Below, piece after piece: positions 23,883 through 32,869 of a stretch of 64,000 nucleotides of DNA. The notes beneath the pieces are model-generated. The model was not told where the DNA came from and ran no database searches. It saw nothing but the letters and a program-made list of their open reading frames with translations. The stretch is from RHKX01 sp041393495 (lineage in GTDB: Bacteria; Actinomycetota; Thermoleophilia; Solirubrobacterales; 70-9), in contig JAWKKA010000009.1 of NCBI GenBank assembly GCA_041393495.1, positions 1 to 64,000 on the forward strand, in the 5' to 3' direction. The translations under genes and the position numbers were made by a program. Every line of letters starts with the position of its first letter. Positions within the stretch are counted from its first letter, which is position 1.

Positions 23883-26624
23883 TCAGTGGCGTCCGATCCC
23901 TGACTCGTTGATCCTCTGAAGACCTTGAAGCAGCGTACGGAGCTCGGCGCACGCAGAACCGAGCCGACGTTCGCTGGCCCCCATCGACGATCCGGACGGG
24001 AGCCGTGGCGCCCGCTGCCTCACGAGTGCTGACTGCTGACCTAGAGATCTGGATGGCCAACCTGTTTCCGCAGCCGTTCCTGAACATTCCTTCGGAACCG
24101 TCGACCCGGCGAACCGGCGCTGCGGGCGAAAACACAGATCAGCCGTGGACACCCCACGAGAGATCGCCAGCTCGCTGTCAGCTCGGCGGACGCCCTTCCG
24201 CTGGGGGATCGACCGCCGTCGGCCGAGCTTAAGCCGCACAGCCCTTGATCGGGCGGCCCGGAAGTAGGCGACCGGCTCGGCGTCGGCTCTGACCCGGGTG
24301 ATCGGGCGGCCGCCGCTCAGGCGCCCGCGAAACGACGCGCGGAAGTCACATCGGCGGCCGCTCGCGAACCCGGCGTCGACCCGCCGCCAATGTCCTCCCC
24401 GGGCCCGGCCCTCGATCACGAGCCGCTGCCAGGCCACCTGCGGGCACGGCCCGAGCGATGCCCTGACCACGATCCGTCCCCGTCGGTGGTCCCGGCGGCG
24501 CGAGATCGAGATCCGCCGCTTCCGCTTCGCGTCGGAAGAGGCTGGGCCGAACCGCTGCCAGGTGCCGCCGTACGGGCGTTCCCCGACTCCCGGCTGGGTC
24601 CAGTCGCAGACTCCGTTCGGGAACACCGCCTGCAGCCGCTGCCACTGCTCGTTCGTCATGGCCGCGTCGTAGTCGTCGCGGTCGACCGGCTTCAACGCGC
24701 ACTTGGCGACCGTCGAGTCGAGCGGTTCGCCGGCGACGGCAGTCGGCAGGGAGTGCGGCGGGAGAGTCTGCTCGCAGATGTTCTGGGCGCCGATCCGCGC
24801 GACTCCGTCGTGTCTGACCCCGTCGATCCAGCAGGCGTCGACCGCGTCGGCGGGCTTGTTCGCGACGACCTTCTCGGCGGCCGAGCGGTCGGATCGATCG
24901 GCGGCGATCGCGTCCATCCAGCGGGCGAGGGTCTCGAGCGCCGCCTCACGCATCGCCTCGGTGCTCGCTCCCTTCTCGGCCCGCCACATCACCTGGTTGG
25001 GATGGCCGCCGAACTCGGAGTCGAGTCGCGCCCGCATCCGGTAGGTGTTGACGTACTGATGGACGTTGATCTGGTCGTCGACGTATGCGCGGATGTCGAG
25101 CACGGGAATCCTCCGGTACCCGCCGAGCCCGCGGTTGAGGCGGCCGCTCTCGTAGGCGATCTCGAGCGCCCGCCGGTTGGCGACCGCCCGCTCGGGCCTC
25201 CAGTTGCCGTCGTTGTCGAAGCCGCCGACCCCCGCGTTCAGGTCGAGGAACTGCTTGACGTCGATGGCGCCGTCGTTGAGGGCCCCGAGTCCGTACTGGA
25301 CCCCGACGTTGTCGAGCGTGCGGCGGGCCCGGCCCGAGTCGTCGGTCCCGAAGATGTTCACCATGCTGTCCCAGACGGTGCAGCGGATCCCGTCGGGGTT
25401 CGTGACCGGGTCGAAGATCTCCCCGGCCGGCACGCCCGTCTTGTCACAGCCCTCGCTCGCGTTGAGGGGGCTGGCACCACCGCCGAGCGCGAGGCAGCCG
25501 TTCGGATCGGCAAGCCCGGTGATCGCTTTTCGCTGCTCATCGTCGAGCGTCGCTCCGTCCGCGGTGCCGAAGTAGGTGAGGAACAGGTCGCATGCCGCGT
25601 TGGAAGCCATTCCCGAGCCGTCCGGAAAGCTTGCCGAGGGCAGGATCCCATCGAGGATGCCCGGGTAGTTCTGGGCGATCAGCTGCTGCTGGACCGAGCC
25701 GCCCGAGCCACCTTCGCCCATCGTCCAGACCGGCTTCGATCCGAGCTCCTCGATCACGTGCTCTTTGAGCATCAGTGCCGCTTCGGCCGAGAGGACGTCG
25801 TTGCAGGCGGTATTGAAGATGTTGAGGGTTCCGGCGAGCACCGCGTAGCCCTCTGAGAGCTCTGGGTCCGACACCGCGCCGCGGGATCCGAGCTCACCCT
25901 GCTGGTAGCCGGCGCTGCAGCCGCCGCCGAACGAGTAGACGAGCCGGTCGTTCCAGCCCTCGAGCGGCTCCCCGCCGGGCGCGAGGACCGCGAACTCATA
26001 GATCGAGCGGTCGATGACGCCGCTTTCGACGCGGACGACGTAGTCGACCGTCCGGCCGTCGCGGGTGGTCGTGGTTACTCCGTCGGGGGGCAGCGGGCCG
26101 GTCGGGTCCGACAGTGCCTTGAACCTGTCCCGATCGGTGCGGTAGAGCCAAGCGACCCGGCTCGGAGCCGAGCAGTCCGCGTCGACCGCGGGCCCGAGGC
26201 CGGCCTCCTCGGTCCGGCAGTGGAACGGTTCCTGCTGGGGGCCGGAGAACACCGGGCCCGTCAATGGGAAGTTGCGGATGCTGAGCCGTTCCGGCCGTCG
26301 AATCCCGGGACCGAACGCGGTGATCAGGTTCGGGCCGCTTCGCAGCCCGCTGACCAGGCCGGTGAGCCTGCGCGGATGCCCGGGGTCCGCCGTGAAGGCC
26401 GAGGTGACGGCGCGGCCGTTGCGGCGCACGCGGACCGACTCGGGATCGGCGCCGCGGACGCGGAGGCCGACCAGGACGTCTCCCCCCGTGACCATCTCCG
26501 GACGGGTCGAGAGCGCTTCGAGCTCGAGGCGACCGTCCGCCGGCGAGGCGGCGGCGGAGCCGGGCAGGATCGCGGCCAGCGCGATCGCCCCGAGGACGAC
26601 GACCTCGATCCGTACAGCAAACAT
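23883..26624 (-). CDS. Secreted DUF6351 (tannase-like) protein with aberrant C-terminal extension
   Basis: This 913-residue product has a signal peptide (IEVVVLGAIALAAILPGSAAA), an N-terminal beta domain (VLVGLRVRGADPESVRVRRNG) and a large alpha/beta-hydrolase-like domain. A nucleophile-elbow-like stretch VWTMGEGGSGGSVQQQL lies at about residue 310, together with the VYSFGGGCSAGYQQG strand. This matches DUF6351, related to tannase/feruloyl-esterase proteins. Natural family members appear to end near residue 800. Here the frame runs on for about 110 residues rich in Arg/Ser with no domain, suggesting that the original stop was lost. Extracellular ester hydrolysis is inferred. Confidence 0.8.
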   Translation of the reverse strand: MFAVRIEVVVLGAIALAAILPGSAAASPADGRLELEALSTRPEMVTGGDVLVGLRVRGADPESVRVRRNGRAVTSAFTADPGHPRRLTGLVSGLRSGPNLITAFGPGIRRPERLSIRNFPLTGPVFSGPQQEPFHCRTEEAGLGPAVDADCSAPSRVAWLYRTDRDRFKALSDPTGPLPPDGVTTTTRDGRTVDYVVRVESGVIDRSIYEFAVLAPGGEPLEGWNDRLVYSFGGGCSAGYQQGELGSRGAVSDPELSEGYAVLAGTLNIFNTACNDVLSAEAALMLKEHVIEELGSKPVWTMGEGGSGGSVQQQLIAQNYPGILDGILPSASFPDGSGMASNAACDLFLTYFGTADGATLDDEQRKAITGLADPNGCLALGGGASPLNASEGCDKTGVPAGEIFDPVTNPDGIRCTVWDSMVNIFGTDDSGRARRTLDNVGVQYGLGALNDGAIDVKQFLDLNAGVGGFDNDGNWRPERAVANRRALEIAYESGRLNRGLGGYRRIPVLDIRAYVDDQINVHQYVNTYRMRARLDSEFGGHPNQVMWRAEKGASTEAMREAALETLARWMDAIAADRSDRSAAEKVVANKPADAVDACWIDGVRHDGVARIGAQNICEQTLPPHSLPTAVAGEPLDSTVAKCALKPVDRDDYDAAMTNEQWQRLQAVFPNGVCDWTQPGVGERPYGGTWQRFGPASSDAKRKRRISISRRRDHRRGRIVVRASLGPCPQVAWQRLVIEGRARGGHWRRVDAGFASGRRCDFRASFRGRLSGGRPITRVRADAEPVAYFRAARSRAVRLKLGRRRSIPQRKGVRRADSELAISRGVSTADLCFRPQRRFAGSTVPKECSGTAAETGWPSRSLGQQSALVRQRAPRLPSGSSMGASERRLGSACAELRTLLQGLQRINESGIGRH

Positions 26625-26978
26625 CAGGCAGTTCTCCGATCCTGGGGCTCGTCACCGGCCTGAACCCCGGCGCAGGGGAAAGTTGCGATCCCGTCGCAAG
26701 CACCCGCCCGTCGCGTCCGCTGGCGGCCGCACCGATTCGGGTGGGACCGTTCCGATGAAGGTCGCGGCAATCACGAGGCGGAAGCCCGCCAAGCCCAATG
26801 CCCAAGCGGCATCCTGGGCTCCTCGATCAGCGCGCCCGACTGGATTCGAACCAGTGACCTTCGGTTTCGTAGGCCGACCGCCGGTGTCCTTTGACCGTCA
26901 GCTGGGCAAGATCGCGGACGCCCGGCAGCCGCCTCGCAGCGCTGGACGCGACCGGTGAGACCAACTACCGTTGTCGGC
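26625..26978. other. Intergenic stretch around tRNA-Arg fragment B
   Basis: 354 bases upstream of both the DUF6351 gene and hicB. Apart from the truncated tRNA copy and its flanks no gene is seen. On the minus strand the sequence after the tRNA copy (GGGCATTGGGCTTGGCGG) closely matches the same place next to copy C. Confidence 0.6.
26831..26878 (-). repeat. Truncated tRNA-Arg(ACG) 3' half, copy B
   Basis: 48 bases identical to the intact tRNA-Arg(ACG) from the anticodon stem to the discriminator except TCGGC for TCGGT in the stem. The 5' half is absent and replaced by GGACACCGGCGG. About 50 bases of downstream flank are also related to those of copy C and of the intact tRNA gene. Confidence 0.9.
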
Positions 26979-27206
26979 ATGAGCGACGAGCTTCATCTGA
27001 CGATTCGCTACGAGGACGCGGGCGACGGTTGGCTGACGGCCCAGGTGGTCGAGATCCCGGGGGCGATCAGCGAAGGCTCCTCTCGTGAGGAGGCCCGCAG
27101 CAACGTCCTCGATGCGCTCGAGGTCCTGCTTACGCCGGATGAAGAGCTGGCGGGCGAAGACTCGGGGGGCGACAGCGAGTCGCTGACGCTCACGGTCGCT
27201 CGGTGA
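26979..27206 (+). CDS. hicB: HicB-family antitoxin
   Basis: This 75-residue protein has the partial RNase-H-like HicB fold: LTIRYEDAGDGWLTAQVVEIPGA, then a helix EEARSNVLDALEVLL. It would neutralise a HicA RNA-cleaving toxin. The ATG at 26979 gives the standard HicB N-terminus; a GTG eight codons upstream is less likely. The last bases overlap the GTG of a hicA-like frame, the normal operon layout, but the toxin is truncated. This antitoxin is therefore probably an orphan, lying between tRNA fragments B and C. Confidence 0.85.
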   Translation: MSDELHLTIRYEDAGDGWLTAQVVEIPGAISEGSSREEARSNVLDALEVLLTPDEELAGEDSGGDSESLTLTVAR

Positions 27207-27250
27207 AGCGACGCGATCTCGAACGTCATCTTCGAGATAGCGGCTGCCGG
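27203..27250 (+). pseudogene. Truncated hicA toxin remnant
   Basis: The first 15 codons from the GTG at 27203 read MKRRDLERHLRDSGC, which is the typical HicA N-terminus. After that the sequence changes to unrelated residues (RYPVVGLARPAS) and the catalytic His region (normally GxH) is absent. The break lies at the edge of the sequence block associated with tRNA fragment C. Confidence 0.8.
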
Positions 27251-27649
27251 TACCCGGTCGTTGGCTTAGCGCGGCCAGCCTCCCGCCGTCGTCCCTGCCG
27301 GCCCTACCAGCGTCTGCGTGGTGGTTGCGCGATGGTTTTCCTTCCGCATGTCCATGCGGTTCGCCGGCCTCGACTGCTTCGGGGGCGTCGGCGAAGGGCT
27401 GCGGCGGAGAGCCACCAAGCCCAATACCGATGCGGGATTGCCGTCTCCGGCTGAAGCGCGCCCGACTGGATTCGAACCAGTGACCTTCGGTTTCGTAGGC
27501 CGACCGTCGGTTTCGTGACCGTCAGCTCCGCCTTCCGGGAGCGCGATCAATCCGGCCGAGCCAAGTTAGGGATCTCTCCCGATGCGGACAGCCACCGAGA
27601 GCCCGAGTATCGGCGTGTCCACCGCAACCAGCAGCAGAATCGAGGAGCC
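27251..27649. other. Intergenic stretch around tRNA-Arg fragment C
   Basis: About 400 bases with no convincing gene. It contains fragment C and a block (27342-27357, CTTCCGCATGTCCATG plus following GGTTCGCCG) that recurs at 30800-30815 beside the intact tRNA. The homology to the tRNA locus thus extends well beyond the tRNA itself. Confidence 0.6.
27457..27504 (-). repeat. Truncated tRNA-Arg(ACG) 3' half, copy C
   Basis: 48 bases with the same match and the same TCGGC variant as copy B, in the same orientation as the intact tRNA. It is preceded by ACCGACGG in place of the tRNA 5' half. Both flanks are related to those of copy B (TGACGGTCA on one side, TATTGGGCTTGG on the other). Confidence 0.9.
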
Positions 27650-27964
27650 ATGTCCCGAGCCACGATTCCCATCGCCATCGCCGCACTCGCGTTCACGTCC
27701 ACACTCGTGATCGCCACCGCAGCGAGCGCTCAGCCGATCGACCCGCCTGGCGTCGAGAAGCCGTCGATCGCCCTGACCGGCTCACCGACGTGGGCCAACG
27801 TCGAATCGAACACCGCCGAGGAAGGGTCAGAGGCGGGCAGCTTCGACTGGGGCGACGCGGCCATCGGCGCGCTAAGCGCCCTGCTCGTCCTCGGTGGCGG
27901 AGTTGTCGCCGTTGCATCCCTCCGTCGCCACCGCGGCGAACGCGGATCGGCGATGGCCGGATGA
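27650..27964 (+). CDS. Small exported membrane protein, unknown
   Basis: The product has 104 residues. An N-terminal signal segment (IPIAIAALAFTSTLVIATAASA) is followed by a short acidic exported part (about residues 29-65), one C-terminal membrane helix (AAIGALSALLVLGGGVVAVA) and a basic tail. The ATG at 27650 has a GAGGAG ribosome binding site. No family is recognised. Related one-helix proteins are common in actinobacterial envelopes. Confidence 0.7.
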   Translation: MSRATIPIAIAALAFTSTLVIATAASAQPIDPPGVEKPSIALTGSPTWANVESNTAEEGSEAGSFDWGDAAIGALSALLVLGGGVVAVASLRRHRGERGSAMAG

Positions 27965-28076
27965 TGCCGGAAGGCGCCCCCACGCTTGCTCGCGGCAGAC
28001 TGCGAAGTCCAGCTCAACCGCGATGAGAGCAGAATGGCTTGCGGCGCGGGGGCGTCAGCGGCAGAATCCCTCCTCG

Positions 28077-30707
28077 ATGCTCCAATCGGCGACGATCGTC
28101 ACGGAGCTTCCACGCCTCGTCGAGCGTGGCGGGGAGATCGCGGCTCTCGAGGAGGCACTCGCCACCGTCACGAAGAGCTCCAGAGGACGCCTGGCGCTGC
28201 TGCGTGGGGAGGCGGGAATCGGAAAGACGGCCTTGCTTGCTCACTTCTGCTCGGAACTCGGGCCATCGGTCCGGGTCCTGTGGGCCTCGTGCGAGCCGCT
28301 GTTCACCCCCCGGCCGATGGGTCCGTTGCTGGATGTCTCCCGGGTCACCGGCGGCGAGCTCGAGCGCGACGTGCGAGGCAGCGCGAAGCCACATGACGTG
28401 GCGGGCTCGCTGCTTCACGAGCTCGAGTTCCCAGCGCCGACGGTCCTTGTCATCGAGGATGTCCAATGGGCCGACGAGGCCACCCTCGACGTCCTTCGGC
28501 TGGTTGCCCGCCGGATCGATCCCGTGCCGGCACTCATCATCGCCAGTCACCGCGACGAAGAGCTGCCCCGTTCCCATCCACTTCGCCTTCTCCTCGGCGA
28601 GCTCCCGACGAACGGCTCCATCGCCCGTATCGAGCTGACCGGGTTCTCGTCCACGACGGTCGCGGATCTCGCCGATGGCTCGCCGGTCGACCCCGAAGTC
28701 CTCTTCAAGCGCACTGCCGGCAACCCGTTCTTCGTCACCGAGGCGCTCGCCGCGGGTACCGAGGAGGTCCCGAGCACCGTCCGTGACGCCGTCCTGGCGC
28801 GCGCCTCCCGGCTCGGGCCCTCCGCGCGGGATCTGCTCGATGCGGCCGCAGTCGTTCCTCAGCCAACGGAGCTCTGGCTGCTCGAGCAGCTCACCGCGGT
28901 CTCACCGGCGGCTCTCGATGAGTGCCTGGGCTCAGGGATGCTCGTGTCAGAAGCTGACTGCGTCAGCTTCCGTCACGAGCTTGCGCGACTTGCCCTTGAG
29001 GACTCACTGAGACCCGACGTGAGGCTCGGCTTGCATCGGCGCGCGCTGGCCGCCCTGCAGCAGCCAGGGAACGGCAAGCCGGACCTCGCCCGGCTTACCC
29101 ATCACGCTGACGCGGCGGGCGACGGCGACGCGGTGTTGCGGCTCGCTCCCGCCGCCGCAGAGGAGGCCGCTTCGGTGGGCGCCCACCGCGAGGCGCAGGA
29201 CCAATACGGTCGGGCGCTGCGGTTCGCCACCGACGTGCCGGCGGAGACTCGCGCCGAGCTGCTGCGCCGGTTCGCCGACGAAGGCTACCTGACGGACATG
29301 CGCGAGGAGGCGGTCGATGCTCTCGACGAAGCTCTCCTGGTCCATCGTCAACGCGGTGACGCAATGAAGGTTGGAGAAACGCAGCGGCTGCGCTCCCGGC
29401 TATTGGTCTGCATCGCCCGGACCGACGAGGCACGGACCGCCGCGAATGACGCGGTCGCAGCCCTCGAACAGCTTCCTCCCGGCCCCGAGCTCGCACGAGC
29501 ATACGCGGCGGTCTCTCAGGTCACGATGCTTGCCGACGAGACCGAGCCGACCCTGGTGTGGGGAATTCGCGCCATCGAGCTCGCCGAGAGGGTCGATGAC
29601 ACCGAGGCCCTGGTCTTCGCGCTCAACAACGTCGGCGTTGTCGAGATCACAAGCGGCGATCCCGCCGGCATCGAAAAGCTGGAGCGCAGCCTCGCCCTGG
29701 CCGACCGGGCGGGCCTCGAGACCGACGTCGGCCGCGCGTACATCAACCTGACGGCCGCGCTCGCCCGGCGCCACGAGTGGAGGGCCGCCGACAACTACTT
29801 CGACCTGGGGATCGAGTACTGCAGTGACCGGGGGCTCGAGGCCTGGATGAAGTCGCTGATCGCCGCCAAGTCCACATCGGATCTCGCGCAGGGGCGCTGG
29901 GGGGAAGCGGCGGACGCCGCCGCATCGATCCTCGACGGTCCCCGCGGTTCGATCGTCGCACCGCGGTGCGAGGCTCTCGAGGTGCTTGCCCTCGTCCGCC
30001 TCCGGCGTGGCGATCCCGGCTATCGGGCGCTTCTCGAGGAGGCAACGGATATCGCGCGAGCAGTCGGCGAACCGCAGTTCATCGCGCCCGTCAGCGCTGC
30101 ACGAGCGGAGGCGGCCATCCTCGAAGGAAGAGCCGACGCCGTCGCAATGGAGACGGACGATGCCCTCGGGGCGGCAATCGATGCGGGAGACCCGATGCTC
30201 ATCGGCGAGCTCGCGGTGTGGCGCCAGCGCGCGGGAGTCGTGGAGGCGATCGACGCGGACGTCGGCGAACCGTTCGCATCCGAGCTCGCAGGTGAGCACG
30301 AGCGGAGCGCGGCGCTCTGGAAGGAACTCGGCTGCCCCTACGCGGCGGCGTTCGCGCAGGCGGGCGCTTCCGGTGAAGCCGCAATGCGCGACGCCCTCGA
30401 CGAGCTGCAGCGACTCGGCGCCGAACCTGTGGCCGCCCTCGTCGCGCGCCGCCTGCGTGAGCGCGGCGCTCGCGGTTTGCCTCGCGGTCCACGACCGAGC
30501 ACGCAACGGAACCCTGCGGGGCTGACCGCGCGAGAGATCGAGGTGCTCGCGCTCGTCGCCGACGGCCTCCGCAACGCGGACATCGCCCAACGCCTCTTCC
30601 TCTCCGAGAAGACCGTCGGCCATCACGTCTCGGCGATCCTCAGGAAGCTGGAGGTTCGCAACCGCGGTGAGGCCACAGCCGAGGGCCGGCGACTGGGAAT
30701 AATCTGA
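28077..30707 (+). CDS. Large ATP-binding LuxR-family regulator (LAL/MalT type)
   Basis: The protein has 876 residues from the ATG at 28077. The N-terminal AAA-type NTPase has Walker A (RGEAGIGKTALL, about residue 43) and Walker B (VLVIEDVQWADEATL, about 125). A long helical repeat region follows (TPR-like, about 400-780) and then a C-terminal LuxR helix-turn-helix (LTAREIEVLALVADGLRNAD, then EKTVGHHVSAILRKL). These regulators activate transcription after ligand and ATP binding. No cognate gene cluster adjoins it. It lies within the tRNA-Arg-associated stretch, so it may be part of transferred DNA. Confidence 0.92.
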   Translation: MLQSATIVTELPRLVERGGEIAALEEALATVTKSSRGRLALLRGEAGIGKTALLAHFCSELGPSVRVLWASCEPLFTPRPMGPLLDVSRVTGGELERDVRGSAKPHDVAGSLLHELEFPAPTVLVIEDVQWADEATLDVLRLVARRIDPVPALIIASHRDEELPRSHPLRLLLGELPTNGSIARIELTGFSSTTVADLADGSPVDPEVLFKRTAGNPFFVTEALAAGTEEVPSTVRDAVLARASRLGPSARDLLDAAAVVPQPTELWLLEQLTAVSPAALDECLGSGMLVSEADCVSFRHELARLALEDSLRPDVRLGLHRRALAALQQPGNGKPDLARLTHHADAAGDGDAVLRLAPAAAEEAASVGAHREAQDQYGRALRFATDVPAETRAELLRRFADEGYLTDMREEAVDALDEALLVHRQRGDAMKVGETQRLRSRLLVCIARTDEARTAANDAVAALEQLPPGPELARAYAAVSQVTMLADETEPTLVWGIRAIELAERVDDTEALVFALNNVGVVEITSGDPAGIEKLERSLALADRAGLETDVGRAYINLTAALARRHEWRAADNYFDLGIEYCSDRGLEAWMKSLIAAKSTSDLAQGRWGEAADAAASILDGPRGSIVAPRCEALEVLALVRLRRGDPGYRALLEEATDIARAVGEPQFIAPVSAARAEAAILEGRADAVAMETDDALGAAIDAGDPMLIGELAVWRQRAGVVEAIDADVGEPFASELAGEHERSAALWKELGCPYAAAFAQAGASGEAAMRDALDELQRLGAEPVAALVARRLRERGARGLPRGPRPSTQRNPAGLTAREIEVLALVADGLRNADIAQRLFLSEKTVGHHVSAILRKLEVRNRGEATAEGRRLGII

Positions 30708-30913
30708 GCTGCCTCAGGGGCGGCACCAGGACCACAGGACGCCCGGGCCGGTTGGGAGGACGTACGCACGCGTCCGCGTGTTGGTTACGGGGTGGGTTTC
30801 TTCCGCATGTCCATGGGTTCGCCGATTCGGGCGGTCGGACGGATCTCCGAGGGCTCGTCGCACGAAGTGCGGCTATCGCAATGCCCATGCGCCGTTTCGG
30901 CCTCCTCCTGAAG

Positions 30914-30987
30914 CGCGCCCGACTGGATTCGAACCAGTGACCTTCGGTTTCGTAGACCGACGCTCTATCCGGCTGAGCTACGGGCGC
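30914..30987 (-). tRNA. tRNA-Arg (anticodon ACG)
   Basis: The complete 74-base cloverleaf has a 7-bp acceptor stem (GCGCCCG with CGGGCGC), a D arm GCTC/GAGC, and an anticodon stem TCGGT/ACCGA with loop CTACGAA (ACG). The T arm is ACTGG-TTCGAAT-CCAGT and the discriminator is G. Three truncated copies of its 3' half occur at 22228, 26831 and 27457. Confidence 0.97.
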
Positions 30988-31154
30988 GAGTCGCGGGACT
31001 CCGTTCCCGCGCCGGCGATTGTAGAGGGAGGGCCGAGAGCCGCGGGGGCGGCCAATCGGATCGGCAGTGGCGGGGATTTGTGGTCGCTATGGCCCACAAA
31101 GCCAGCCAGTAGCCCGAGAGTCGGGCTCAGCGGGGAACGACCGGTGCGGCGCGG

Positions 31155-32708
31155 TCAGCGGGCGCCGAGGCGGGCGACGATCCGCTCGAACTCGGCGAAG
31201 TCGGGGGTGAGCGGCGGGCTCGCCCAGGTCTTCTGGGCGATCAGGGCCAGCGAGTTGCGGTGGAAGCTGCCGGTGTCGAGGTCGCGCGGGCCCTGCTCCC
31301 AGGCGTTGACCGAGGAGCCGAGGTTGGCCTGCTCGCGGGATGAGATCGCGGCACAGGGGCGGCTGCGCGCGACGATGACCATGCCGCAGAAGCGGTTCGC
31401 CCGCCAGCCCTCGTAGGCGTCGGCGAGGTCGGTCGGCCCGTCGCCGAGGTAGCTCGGGTAGGTCGGGAACCAGCCCTGGTTGGCGATCGTGTGGCCGGCA
31501 GCGATGAGCTCGGCGGGCGCCGGCGGGCTCGGGTCGGAGAGCGGCGAGAGGTCGGTCCACCAGTCGACGACGACATCACGATTGACGGCGACGACCGCGC
31601 CCGGCGCGAGCTGGTCGTTCCAGGCTCGCAGGACCTTGCCGTGGCGGCGGGCGAGCCGATCAAGCCGGTTGATGAAGCCGACGATCGCGTCCTGATAGGT
31701 CGCGCCGGGGCCGTAGCGCCGCGTCGCGTAGGCGCCGAGTTGCGGGTAGTACGGCGCGGCGGCCGGAGCCATGTACTCGTCAGCTCCGACGTGCAGGTAG
31801 CGGCCTCCGAAGAGGCGTGCGTACTCGCGCAGGACGTCGGCGACGAGCCGCCGCGCCGCGGGGTCGGTGATGTCGAGCTTGCCGCCGGCGAGCAGCGGCG
31901 GCGGCGTCCCGGTCGGCTCCAGCCCGAGCTCCGGGTGAGCCGCGAGCAGCGCGCCGCTGTGGCCGGGCAGGTCGACCTCGGGGATGACCTCGACCCGGTA
32001 GCGCCGGGCGACGGCGAGGATCCGCTTCATCGCCGCGATCGACAGCGCGCCAAAGGAGGCGAGCTCGGGGTGCGAGCGCGACTCGAGGCCCCAGCGCTGA
32101 TCGTCGGTCAAGTGCAGGTGCAAGGTGTTCAGCTTCAGGTCGGCGATCCGCCTGATCTCGCGGATGATCCAGCCGGCCCGGAACGGGTGGCGCCCGAGGT
32201 CGAGCATCAGCCCGCGCTCGCGGTAGCGCGGCCAGTCGCGGGCCCGGCCGCCGGGGATCGCGCCCGACCCGCGCAGGAGCTGCAGCGCCGTCCGGGTCCC
32301 GTGGAAGGCGCCGTCGGTCCGTCGCGCCGCGATCATCAGCCTCGAGCCGACGTCGATCACGTATCCCTCCGCGCCGAGCCGGCGACCGCGAGCACCGAGC
32401 CGGAGGACGACATCGCCGCGCCGGACCCGGGATCCTCGCCGCGAGACGACCCGCGGGGCGCGGCCGGTCAGTCGCCCGAGGTCGCGGGCGAAGACGGCGG
32501 CAACGGGGCGGAGCGGCCGCTCGCCGCCGGTCCCGACCACGATCCTGCTTGCCGCGCGAAGTCGGAACTCGCCCGGCCCCGGCGCCCAGCGCTGCAGGGC
32601 CGGCACCGTGTCAGGGCGCCGGACGGCGGACGCCGGGGCGGGTGCGAGCACGCCGGCGACCGCCAGCGCCACGATCAACGCGGGCAGCCGCTGCAGTGCC
32701 GCCGTCAC
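31155..32708 (-). CDS. Secreted GH20 beta-N-acetylhexosaminidase
   Basis: This 517-residue protein has a signal peptide (residues 1-28), the N-terminal GH20b domain (VVLRLGARGRRLGAEGYVIDV) and a GH20 TIM barrel. Barrel motifs are RYRERGLMLDLGRHPF, LNTLHLHLTDDQRW, VIPEVDLPGHSGA and the catalytic Asp-Glu pair in YLHVGADEYMAP (about residue 305). Trp residues further on (VVDWWTDL) line the substrate pocket. It should remove terminal GlcNAc or GalNAc from chitin fragments or muropeptides outside the cell. Length is normal for the family. Confidence 0.93.
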   Translation of the reverse strand: MTAALQRLPALIVALAVAGVLAPAPASAVRRPDTVPALQRWAPGPGEFRLRAASRIVVGTGGERPLRPVAAVFARDLGRLTGRAPRVVSRRGSRVRRGDVVLRLGARGRRLGAEGYVIDVGSRLMIAARRTDGAFHGTRTALQLLRGSGAIPGGRARDWPRYRERGLMLDLGRHPFRAGWIIREIRRIADLKLNTLHLHLTDDQRWGLESRSHPELASFGALSIAAMKRILAVARRYRVEVIPEVDLPGHSGALLAAHPELGLEPTGTPPPLLAGGKLDITDPAARRLVADVLREYARLFGGRYLHVGADEYMAPAAAPYYPQLGAYATRRYGPGATYQDAIVGFINRLDRLARRHGKVLRAWNDQLAPGAVVAVNRDVVVDWWTDLSPLSDPSPPAPAELIAAGHTIANQGWFPTYPSYLGDGPTDLADAYEGWRANRFCGMVIVARSRPCAAISSREQANLGSSVNAWEQGPRDLDTGSFHRNSLALIAQKTWASPPLTPDFAEFERIVARLGAR

Positions 32709-32869
32709 CGGGCCCGGCTCGGTTCTCGCATCGATCCGATCGTTGCCTCCTCAGAGCTCCGTCGCGAGACGGTCCCAGCCTACGGCGGCTGCGATGCGGC
32801 TGGCGGCACAGCGACTGGCCAGCCAGCCAGTTACCCTCCGGCCCAGCGAGCGAGCGAGGAGGATCCCGA

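Noticed and set aside
22228..30987. Complete prophage or integrative element
   Set aside because: No integrase, excisionase, transposase or phage structural gene is visible between the tRNA-Arg copies.
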